A stretch of 5,168 bases of DNA from Chloroflexota bacterium. GTDB taxonomy: Bacteria > Chloroflexota > Dehalococcoidia > SAR202 > UBA11138. A program made the translations under genes and the position numbers. The stretch's first letter is position 1; each line of letters opens with the position of its first letter. The stretch is from the NCBI GenBank assembly GCA_022561955.1, contig JADFQF010000155.1, positions 1 to 5,168 on the forward strand. Reading direction: 5' to 3'. The notes below the pieces were generated by a model that saw only the letters and a list, made by a program, of their open reading frames with translations, searched no databases and was not told where the DNA came from. Below, piece after piece: positions 1-5,101 of this stretch.

Positions 1-510
1 CTCGTGCTGACGGTGACGACCAAGGGCCGGCCGCTGTTTGTACAACGGCGTGTCGGCTTTCGCGGACGCTGCTTCCCGATGATCAAGTTCCGCACGATGA
101 CGCTCGACGCGGAACGTCTCCGGCACGAGGTAAGCAACGAGCAGTCGGAAGGGCCGATCTTCAAAAACCGCCGCGACCCGCGGATTACCCGCCTCGGTCG
201 GATCTTGCGCAAGACAAGCATCGATGAACTTCCCCAGCTTTTTAACGTGCTGGCTGGCCAGATGTCGCTGGTCGGCCCGCGCCCGCCGATCGTCGGCGAG
301 GTCGAGAAATACACCGCCTGGCAGCGCGACCGACTGTCGATCAAGCCGGGCCTGACCTGTCTGTGGCAAGTCAGCGGTCGTAGCGACGTCGGCTTTGTCG
401 ACTGGGTGCGAATGGATCTGTGGTATATCCGCAACCAAAGCCTGTGGAACGACCTGCTGTTGTTAGTCAAGACGCCGCTGACCGTGGTGATGTGTCGCGG
501 GGCGTATTAG
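1..510 (+). CDS. Undecaprenyl-phosphate sugar (glycosyl-1-phosphate) transferase, 5'-truncated by window edge
   Basis: Family role: enzymes of this bacterial sugar-transferase group (WcaJ/RfbP/ExoY-like) move a hexose-1-phosphate from a nucleotide sugar to undecaprenyl phosphate at the inner face of the cytoplasmic membrane, the first step of exopolysaccharide or O-antigen unit assembly. Seen here: 169 codons open from the first base, with the catalytic-domain motifs in the usual order: GRPLFVQRRVG, then KFRTM (about residues 29-33), DPRITRLGRILRKTSIDELP, QLFNVLAGQMSLVGPRPP, KPGLTCLWQVSGRSD, and a C-terminal amphipathic DLWYIRNQSLWNDLLLLVKT segment. The N-terminal membrane anchor lies outside the window, so the short (one-helix) and long (five-helix) forms cannot be told apart. 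A GTG at 4 is in frame but cannot be the true start, because it falls inside the conserved domain. The gene is convergent with the transporter genes and has no visible link to them. The family call is very secure; the sugar specificity is unknown. Confidence 0.93.
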   Translation, partial: LVLTVTTKGRPLFVQRRVGFRGRCFPMIKFRTMTLDAERLRHEVSNEQSEGPIFKNRRDPRITRLGRILRKTSIDELPQLFNVLAGQMSLVGPRPPIVGEVEKYTAWQRDRLSIKPGLTCLWQVSGRSDVGFVDWVRMDLWYIRNQSLWNDLLLLVKTPLTVVMCRGAY

Positions 511-580
511 GAGCCATGACCGCCCACGTCACCCGCGAAGTGTTTCTAAGGCTGGTCGAAGATTTTACCGCCGCCCTGCG

Positions 581-680
581 CCCATAAAGCCGCGACCGTT
601 GGTCGCGCCCAGCGCATGGGCCGGTGTTCGCGGCGCGGGGTTCGTAGCGTAGACGCGACCAACGGCCGCGGCTTTATGGG
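581..680. repeat. Inverted-repeat element with 27-bp arms and nested hairpins (REP/MITE-like)
   Basis: The arms 581-607 and 654-680 are reverse complements at 26 of 27 positions and enclose 46 bp. The outer ends read CCCATAAAGC and GCTTTATGGG. Each arm also folds on itself: 591-607 is CGCGACC-GTT-GGTCGCG with a perfect 7-bp stem, and 654-670 is the same with one mismatch. The spacer holds a small CCCA/TGGG hairpin (608-620) and a direct doublet CGTAGCGTAG (643-652). This nested layout resembles REP/BIME-type elements or a short non-autonomous mobile element. No target-site duplication, transposase or T-run is visible, so it is not a standard intrinsic terminator, although it sits between two convergent genes and could stop transcription from both sides. 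Copy number elsewhere in the genome is unknown. Confidence 0.7.
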
Positions 681-712
681 TTCGGTGTCGGCTTCCGCTT
701 GCTTTCGGATCG

Positions 713-1381
713 TCATTGAATGAGAATCAGGAACATCGCCACCCAGAAAGAGGGCATCGACAGGCCGGCTATGGCGATAACTCTGGATACGTAATCCACG
801 GGCCGGTCTTGGCGTATCGCCGATATAACCCCCATCGGAACGGCGGTGAAGATCGTGATAATTCCTGAAAGTACCACGATGTTCAAGGTCATGGGGAAAC
901 GCCGTAGCCACTCATCCCTCACTGGCCTGCCGACCTTTATGGACTCGCCGAATTCGAGGCGGAATGAGTCCCAGATCCACTCCGCATACTGTTCGAAGAT
1001 ATTGACGTCCCGCTCCCCTATGAGGATGTATTTCGGGTCCAGCAGGTATCCCTCCAATCTGAGATCCTGGTCCCCGCGCTTTCGTGATCTCAGAATTCGT
1101 GGATCGACGTCGTGTATCGCCTGGATTATCTGAGTGTATTCATCTCCAAAATCCGCTTTCAGGGCTTCTTCGTCGGGAATTACCTTGAGGCGAATAAAGC
1201 CCAGCTGCACCCTCATGTCGCGGACCAGTTCCTCTGAGACGCGGCCCTCCCTCCCAGGATCGGCCAGGGCCACCAGGGCCGGATCGCCTGGAACGATACG
1301 CATGAGGACAAAGACGAGCGTGGCGACTCCGTACACCGTGATGATTGCCAGCAGGACTCGCTTTATGATGTAGTTACGCAA
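713..1381 (-). CDS. ABC transporter permease, DppB/OppB family, 3'-truncated (probable pseudogene or junction)
   Basis: Family role: one of two membrane subunits of a peptide/nickel-type ABC importer that receives substrate from a cluster-C binding protein. Seen: 222 codons starting with MRNYIIKRVLLAIITVYGVA, membrane segment 1 at about residues 9-28, then the family signature RIVPGDPA (28-35). Later come GESIKVGRPVRDEWLRRFPMT, segment 2 (about 166-187) and IAGLSMPSFWVAMFLILI (segment 3, about 202-221). Full-length relatives are roughly 310-340 residues. Everything after segment 3 is missing, including the EAA loop that contacts the ATPase, so the product should not work. Residues about 63-127 form an unusually long hydrophilic insertion before the QYAEWIW segment. 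The start is TTG, directly preceded by an in-frame TAA, with GGTGAT (1384-1389), matching the extended Shine-Dalgarno consensus. It lies 194 bp downstream of the binding-protein gene on the same strand, with no second permease or ATPase following. Confidence 0.88.
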   Translation of the reverse strand: MRNYIIKRVLLAIITVYGVATLVFVLMRIVPGDPALVALADPGREGRVSEELVRDMRVQLGFIRLKVIPDEEALKADFGDEYTQIIQAIHDVDPRILRSRKRGDQDLRLEGYLLDPKYILIGERDVNIFEQYAEWIWDSFRLEFGESIKVGRPVRDEWLRRFPMTLNIVVLSGIITIFTAVPMGVISAIRQDRPVDYVSRVIAIAGLSMPSFWVAMFLILIQ

Positions 1382-1383
1382 TT

Positions 1384-1389
1384 ATCACC
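1384..1389 (-). promoter_or_regulatory. Ribosome binding site deciding the TTG start of the permease
   Basis: On the minus strand GGTGAT lies two bases before TTG (1379-1381). It matches the 3' part of the extended AGGAGGTGAT consensus, so its alignment to the anti-SD places the start at a normal distance. The in-frame TAA immediately before TTG excludes any longer protein, and the encoded N-terminus fits the family. Confidence 0.5.
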
Positions 1390-1530
1390 ATGGTGAGCTG
1401 GACTGTATAAGACGGGCCTCGACAGTTCTGCGGGCGGGTCAGCCGTCGGATCAGGCTTCGACCGCAGCCACAGGACGGCTCGAGGGCCGTGCCGAGGCGT
1501 CACGTGAGGCGGCGTTAATCCCGGGCAATG

Positions 1531-1561
1531 CGTGGGACGGCCGCATAAGGGCCGCCCCACG
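1531..1561 (-). terminator. Intercistronic stem-loop after the binding-protein gene (no U-tract)
   Basis: The arms 1531-1542 and 1550-1561 form a 12-bp GC-rich stem with a 7-base loop; the one non-Watson-Crick position becomes a G-U pair in the minus-strand RNA. The structure begins 15 bases past the TAA of the binding-protein gene and precedes the permease. The sequence that follows on the minus strand (CATTGCCCGGG) has no U-run, so efficient intrinsic termination is not expected. Stem-loops in this position are known in binding-protein transporter operons, where they protect the upstream message from 3' decay or cause partial readthrough, giving more binding protein than permease. Assigning that role here is inference. 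Confidence 0.6.
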
Positions 1562-1575
1562 GTGCTTCTCCACTC

Positions 1576-3411
1576 TTAGTAATGGGACCGGTCGTCCAGC
1601 CAGACTTCCTCCAGGGTCACGTTGTTGTAGTATGCGGGGTCCACGTCCAGCCAGTTCTTGACCCAGGGCCACCACGCCATGCCTTCGGCGACCCAGCGCA
1701 CATGGATCTTCGGCAGGTCGGTCAGAAGAATTCGTTCCATCTCATGAACGAGCTCTCGCCGCTCTGCATCGTCCGTCGCGGAGAGCTGCTTCTGGTAGAG
1801 TGCGTCGAACGTCGCATTACAGTACCTCGACTGGTTGGCGTTGCTTCCGCAGATGAACGGATCGGCATAGAACAGGCTGGGGTCCAAGACTCCGGACACG
1901 CCTCCATCGTCGATGAGCTGGTAGTCGAAGTTGTTTCGACGCTCCGTAAACGTTCCCCTGTCCACTATATCCAGATTCACCTCGACCCCGATTTGCCTGA
2001 GTTGGTCCTTGGCAAACTGCGGAGTGAGGATGGATTCCGGCGTGTCGAGCACCAGATAGTCCAGGGTCAAATCGCCGGGGCCGTAGCCGGCCTCCTGAAG
2101 AAGCTGCCTGGCCTGTTCCTGTCGCGCGATCACGACGGCGGGATCGGGAGAGCCTATGAACTCCGCCAGCTCGTCCGGCGGCAGGCTCCATTTGGTCCAG
2201 GGGGGTTGCCATCCACCCGCATCGCCCACGCCCTCTCCCAGGACCTCCACCGACTTATAGCGGTCGAATGCCAGGCTGAAGGCCTGCCGGACTTTAATAT
2301 CGCTCCAGGGTGGCTCGTCGACCTTGCCTGCAATGCTGTGCCACCAGAGACGAGATCTCAACGACACTATGATCAGGGGCTGCTTCTCGTTGAGGATCTT
2401 CTTGTCCGATGCGTATATATATTGCATGAAGGAGTTAATATCGAGCTGCTTGACACGAAGAGCCGCCAGCGCGGTTACCGGGTCCTTGAAGACGAAGTTC
2501 CTCACTCCGTCTATATAAGGAAGGCCTTCTCGATAGTAGTCCGGGTTGGCAACGGTTGTGGAACCCTGCCCGGTCACATACTCCACCCAGATGAAAGGCC
2601 CGGTGCCGATGACCGTGGTCTTGACTTCCTCGTAAGAGATTTCGCTGGGAAGAATGCTGAACCAGCCGACAGCGATTTTGCTGAGAAAACCGGCGTCGGG
2701 CTGGGTCAATACGAACTTGGGAGTGAGAGAGTCTACGATTTCTATCCTGTCGACAGCGGTGAAGTAGCCCGCCCTGCGACTGGTGCTCGGGTCTCTGTAC
2801 TTGTCAAAGCTGTGCTTGACGTCTGCTGCGTCCAGGTCGGTGCATGCGCCCGGCCTTCCCCCCGCGATGCTGCCGCAGTGGAACTTTACACCCGCTCGCA
2901 AGTTGAATGAGTATTCGAGGCCGTCGGGACTTATCGTCCAGCTCTCGGCAAGGTCGGGGACTACCTCGCCCTCGTCAAAGAAAGAGTACCTCAATAAGCG
3001 GTTGTACGAACCACCAACCCTCTGCTGTGTCCGCACGGTGGTCTGAGTCGTGAAGTCGAAGTTCAGGAGGTCCTCGCCCGCATGAGTCCTCAGAATTCCG
3101 CCCTTTATGAGTTCGCCTTCACCGCCGACGGGTGTCGGAATGGTTCGAATTACGATGGGCTGGGCCGCGGACGGCTTGGGGGTGGGAGCGGCTTCAGGCG
3201 CCAGGGCCGGAGCGGCCGGGGCCGGTGCGGCCGGCTGTTGAAGTGCCTGTGGTTGTGCCGCCTGGGCGGCCGGAGCCGGGGCCGGTGCTGCGGGAGCCAC
3301 TTGCCGCGGCGCCTGAGCCGCCGGTGCGGAGCCGCATGCTAGGGCCAGTGCCAAGATCGCTGCTAACGCTGTGACGGCCCACCATCGTGCGCTGGTTGAT
3401 CGTATGCGCAT
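1576..3411 (-). CDS. ABC transporter substrate-binding lipoprotein, SBP_bac_5 (DppA/OppA, cluster C) family
   Basis: Family role: an extracytoplasmic, membrane-anchored receptor that captures peptides, metals, sugars or other small organics and hands them to a DppB/DppC-type permease pair. Seen: a signal peptide of basic residues, then a hydrophobic run ending in lipobox LALAC, with lipidated Cys at residue 26. Next is an Ala/Pro/Gln-rich flexible linker (about 27-85). The SBP_bac_5 domain follows, with GGILRTHAGE, VVPDLAESW (about 150-158), DGLEYSFNLRAGVKFHCG, GTGPFIWVEY, the ANPDYYREGLPYIDGV segment, IKVRQAFSLAFDR and a C-terminal LPKIHVRW stretch. Two close cysteine pairs (about 179/190 and 521/531) may form disulfides. 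The total of 611 residues is longer than usual, mainly because of the linker. The start is ATG at 3411, not the in-frame TTG at 3417, because AGGAGG (3420-3425) is 8 bases from ATG but only 2 from TTG. It is the first gene of the leftward operon. The substrate cannot be read from the sequence. Confidence 0.95.
   Translation of the reverse strand: MRIRSTSARWWAVTALAAILALALACGSAPAAQAPRQVAPAAPAPAPAAQAAQPQALQQPAAPAPAAPALAPEAAPTPKPSAAQPIVIRTIPTPVGGEGELIKGGILRTHAGEDLLNFDFTTQTTVRTQQRVGGSYNRLLRYSFFDEGEVVPDLAESWTISPDGLEYSFNLRAGVKFHCGSIAGGRPGACTDLDAADVKHSFDKYRDPSTSRRAGYFTAVDRIEIVDSLTPKFVLTQPDAGFLSKIAVGWFSILPSEISYEEVKTTVIGTGPFIWVEYVTGQGSTTVANPDYYREGLPYIDGVRNFVFKDPVTALAALRVKQLDINSFMQYIYASDKKILNEKQPLIIVSLRSRLWWHSIAGKVDEPPWSDIKVRQAFSLAFDRYKSVEVLGEGVGDAGGWQPPWTKWSLPPDELAEFIGSPDPAVVIARQEQARQLLQEAGYGPGDLTLDYLVLDTPESILTPQFAKDQLRQIGVEVNLDIVDRGTFTERRNNFDYQLIDDGGVSGVLDPSLFYADPFICGSNANQSRYCNATFDALYQKQLSATDDAERRELVHEMERILLTDLPKIHVRWVAEGMAWWPWVKNWLDVDPAYYNNVTLEEVWLDDRSHY
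3215..3288. repeat. Direct repeat inside the lipoprotein linker
   Basis: The 14-mer GCCGGGGCCGGTGC occurs at 3215-3228 and again at 3275-3288, exactly 60 bp apart and in frame. It sits in a run of GGCCGG-type units that encode the Ala/Pro linker on the minus strand. The pattern suggests growth of the linker by in-frame slippage or duplication, which would change tether length without touching the binding domain. Open frames read on the plus strand here are only Gly/Arg/Pro-rich shadows. Confidence 0.6.
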
Positions 3412-3419
3412 ATCCAAAG

Positions 3420-3425
3420 CCTCCT
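3420..3425 (-). promoter_or_regulatory. Ribosome binding site of the substrate-binding protein
   Basis: Perfect AGGAGG on the minus strand, 8 bases upstream of the ATG at 3409-3411. It decides the start: the alternative in-frame TTG two codons upstream would be only 2 bases from this site. Confidence 0.85.
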
Positions 3426-3475
3426 GCCATTACTCGGGATTGGTAATGTATTCAGGCCTGCTCCTGACAGTGCGA

Positions 3476-3505
3476 TTTCTAACATACGTGAAGCTGTAAA
3501 GTCAA
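3476..3505 (-). promoter_or_regulatory. Probable sigma-70-type promoter of the binding-protein gene
   Basis: Read on the minus strand: -35 TTGACT (3500-3505, 5 of 6 consensus bases), an 18-base spacer, and -10 TAGAAA (3476-3481, 4 of 6) preceded by TGT, an extended -10 signature. The predicted RNA start is near 3469, giving a leader of about 58 bases before the ATG at 3411, with the AGGAGG site inside it. The -35 hexamer lies within a dyad (3497-3510), so repressor control is plausible. Confidence 0.55.
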
Positions 3506-3510
3506 CTTTA
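3497..3510. promoter_or_regulatory. Candidate operator dyad over the -35 box
   Basis: TAAAGT-CA-ACTTTA is an inverted repeat with perfect 6-bp arms and a 2-bp centre, and it fully contains the -35 hexamer of the predicted binding-protein promoter. A dimeric regulator bound here would block RNA polymerase. No regulator gene is present in the window. Six-base arms occur by chance fairly often, so the position is the main support. Confidence 0.35.
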
Positions 3511-3570
3511 TTTGATAGGTACGGGACTGGTTGATGCCGGATTGATTTATTCGTCAGGATTCACTCTGCT

Positions 3571-3584
3571 TTCTAGCCTAGAAT
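3571..3584 (+). promoter_or_regulatory. Possible -10 box of the oxidoreductase gene inside a dyad
   Basis: TAGAAT (3579-3584) matches 5 of 6 bases of the -10 consensus and overlaps an inverted repeat TTCTAG-C-CTAGAA (3571-3583). No good -35 hexamer lies 16-18 bases upstream, so the promoter would need an activator or another sigma factor. If used, the RNA would start near 3591 and carry a leader of about 135 bases before the ATG at 3726. Confidence 0.25.
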
Positions 3585-3626
3585 CAGGGGTAGACTGCTA
3601 AATTAGGCAATTAGAGCCGAATGTGA

Positions 3627-3654
3627 CTCCCGATCGGGAGACCGACGATCGGGG
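3627..3654 (+). promoter_or_regulatory. 14-bp palindrome and overlapping stem-loop in the oxidoreductase leader
   Basis: CTCCCGATCGGGAG (3627-3640) is a perfect 14-bp palindrome. Its half CGATCGGG is repeated directly at 3646-3653, so a second fold is possible: CCCGATCG (3629-3636) pairs with CGATCGGG (3646-3653) across a 9-base loop. The site lies about 72 bases before the chosen ATG. It could be a transcription-factor operator or a leader structure with two exclusive folds. No T-run follows, so it does not look like an intrinsic terminator. The function is unknown. Confidence 0.45.
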
Positions 3655-3711
3655 CTTTGATAACCGAGGAAAATCCGGCCACCGTGATACAATCGCCGGA
3701 AACCTATTCAC

Positions 3712-3716
3712 GAGGT
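3712..3716 (+). promoter_or_regulatory. Probable ribosome binding site of the LLM oxidoreductase
   Basis: GAGGT lies 9 bases upstream of the ATG at 3726, with a further AGGG at 3717-3720 five bases from it. The in-frame TTG at 3657 also has CGATCGGGG ahead of it, but it would add 23 residues that lack family character. The ATG places MHVGINI at the normal beginning of the fold. Confidence 0.5.
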
Positions 3717-3725
3717 AGGGTGGTC

Positions 3726-4571
3726 ATGCACGTTGGTATCAACATATCGATCTCAGAGCAGCACGGAAACTTCGGCGCCCTGGCCCGAAAGATGGAGGAG
3801 GTGGGATTCGAATCGGTGTGGCTGCCGGAGCATCCAGTGATTCCGGTGCATCACAACTCGAAGTACGGTGGGACGCCCGACGGCTCGGTGCCCGTGGGGA
3901 TGCGGTCCCTCGTTAACCCGCTGATTGCTCTCTCCTATGCGGCTGCGGCGACGAGCTCCATCAGGCTTGGAACGGCAATCAACCTGGTTACGGAGCATCA
4001 CCCCCTGGACCTGGCCAAGCAGATTGCTACCCTGGACATGTATTCAGGAGGCCGGTTCATGTTTGGCATCGGCACCGGCTGGTTTCGGGAGGAGGCCGAG
4101 GCCCTGGGAGTGGACTTCGACCACCGAGGGACACAGGCCAGGGAACACGTGCTGGCCATGAAGGAGCTTTGGACCAAGGACGAGGCCGAGTTTCACGGAC
4201 GCTACGTAGATTTCTCCGCGATGTACTGCTACCCCAAACCAGCTCAGAAGCCTCACCCGCCCGTGCTGATAGGTGGAAGCGCAAAGAATGTCCTCAATCG
4301 AGTCATTCAGTGGGGAGACGGCTGGATACCCATCCGGGTGGAGCCCGAGGAGATCAAGACGGCGCGCGCCACGCTAACGCGGCTGGCCGAAGAGGCGGGA
4401 CGCGACCCCGCTTCCATTGACATCACGATTCACAGTCAGCCTGCCGACCGAGACATGATAATGCGTTTCGAGGAGGCGGGAGCGAATCGGGTGCTGGTGA
4501 GGGCGTCGGCGCCGGACCACGACAGCTCGTTGAAGGAGATCGAGGAGCTGGCGGAAAAGGTCCTCGGGTAG
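3726..4571 (+). CDS. LLM-class (luciferase-like) F420-dependent oxidoreductase, Rv2161c-like
   Basis: Family role: a soluble TIM-barrel enzyme that uses reduced coenzyme F420 or FMN to reduce or oxygenate organic substrates; the natural substrate is usually unknown. Seen: first beta strand MHVGINI, helix ALARKMEEVGFESVWLPEH (about 18-36), AAAATSSIRLGTAINLV (72-88), HHPLDLAKQIATLDMYSGGR (91-110), FGIGTGWFREEAEALGV (113-129), RG...E (134-140), FHGRYVDF (156-163), a PKP..KPHPPVLIGG cofactor-side segment (170-184) and GDGW (197-200). This order matches the TIGR03619-type F420-dependent subfamily. The chosen length of 281 residues is normal. ATG at 3726 was chosen over TTG at 3657 because of its Shine-Dalgarno spacing and because the conserved fold begins there. 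The gene is divergent from the binding protein and may share its control region. F420 rather than FMN use is inferred from subfamily resemblance. Confidence 0.93.
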   Translation: MHVGINISISEQHGNFGALARKMEEVGFESVWLPEHPVIPVHHNSKYGGTPDGSVPVGMRSLVNPLIALSYAAAATSSIRLGTAINLVTEHHPLDLAKQIATLDMYSGGRFMFGIGTGWFREEAEALGVDFDHRGTQAREHVLAMKELWTKDEAEFHGRYVDFSAMYCYPKPAQKPHPPVLIGGSAKNVLNRVIQWGDGWIPIRVEPEEIKTARATLTRLAEEAGRDPASIDITIHSQPADRDMIMRFEEAGANRVLVRASAPDHDSSLKEIEELAEKVLG

Positions 4572-4970
4572 CCCCGGCGCGAAGCACGATATTCGATTCG
4601 AACGTCGTTTATGCTGGAGTTCACCTTGTATTATGAAGGCGGGGTCATCGAGGTGGTGATTTGTCTTTAGCCCGAGGGCGCTCCGGAGCTCGGCGGCCTC
4701 AGGCTCAATTTCCTCCACCGGCCTCGATGTCTGCTCTAGCGGACTTCATCCATGACCCCAGGCATGCTAGGGCGACATGTTGCCCCCGAATCTGAGGCCG
4801 AGACTCGTATTTCAGGCGCTGGGCAAGTCATATCCACACCTCGTTCTTGCTGTTAGCACGCGCCATCCCTTCTATTTTCACGCGCCTCTTTGAAATTTAT
4901 GTCGTATGGTTTCGTGGACTGAATTTTCCTCTGTCTTGCCCGCTCCGTTCGTTTTGGGACCCGTGTGAGG
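4572..4970. other. Non-coding stretch with no convincing gene
   Basis: About 400 bases follow the oxidoreductase stop. No tRNA-like cloverleaf, no T-run terminator and no recognisable protein were found. A minus-strand frame (GTG near 4718, running into the 3' end of the oxidoreductase) has a natural-looking start, VEEIEPEAAELRSALGLK, but more than half of it is antisense to the real gene and it matches no family I know. A 31-codon minus-strand frame (4736-4831) has GAGGTG five bases before its ATG but is also unrecognised. GCTCCGGAGC (4680-4689) is a short perfect palindrome without other support. Parts may be decayed coding sequence. Confidence 0.5.
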
Positions 4971-4973
4971 AGA

Positions 4974-5101
4974 TCGTCTGAGTGGATTCCGGCCTTCGCC
5001 GGAATGACGGGCGTGAAGACTTCGGAAAGATGAGCGTGAAGCGCTCTTCGGAGTGACGGGCTTGAAGCGTCAGGAATGTAGAGGTCGTCCGAGTGGATTC
5101 C
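4974..5101. repeat. Dispersed-repeat cluster: hairpin, 26-bp degenerate tandem units and repeated 17-mer
   Basis: A 17-mer of the form TCGTCTGAGTGGATTCC occurs at 4974-4990 and again at 5085-5101 with one difference. The first copy runs into a hairpin, ATTCCGGC-CTTC-GCCGGAAT (4986-5005, perfect 8-bp stem, 4-base loop), followed by TGACGGGCG. From 4994 three units begin with CTTCG at an exact 26-bp period (4994, 5020, 5046) and share a GTGAAG or TTGAAG core; units two and three agree at about 19 of 26 positions. The GGATTCC...GGAATGACGGG pattern is a well-known kind of intergenic repeat scattered through many bacterial genomes. It is read through by a spurious minus-strand frame containing SFRRRPES, a frequent false gene call. 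Confidence 0.75.

Noticed and set aside
546..911. 121-codon minus-strand frame across the permease end and hairpin element
   Set aside because: It overlaps the permease in another frame, translates the inverted repeat and resembles no family; it does not restore the missing permease C-terminus.
1475..1490. Small ACGGC/GCCGT hairpin in the binding protein-permease gap
   Set aside because: A 5-bp stem in GC-rich DNA is expected by chance and has no T-run.
1582..2910. 442-codon open frame on the plus strand
   Set aside because: It lies wholly antisense to the binding-protein gene, whose protein matches a known family along its length; high GC and codon bias keep the opposite frame open.
3623..3718. 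31-codon GTG-started leader frame ending 7 bases before the oxidoreductase ATG
   Set aside because: No Shine-Dalgarno at a proper distance and no recognisable attenuation features; it is likely a chance frame in the leader.
3657..3725. 23-residue N-terminal extension of the oxidoreductase from TTG
   Set aside because: The extension has no family character, and the ATG at 3726 has better ribosome-site spacing and begins at the conserved first strand.
4374..4718. 114-codon minus-strand frame starting with GTG
   Set aside because: More than half is antisense to the oxidoreductase. The upstream part looks protein-like but matches no known family and has no clear ribosome site.
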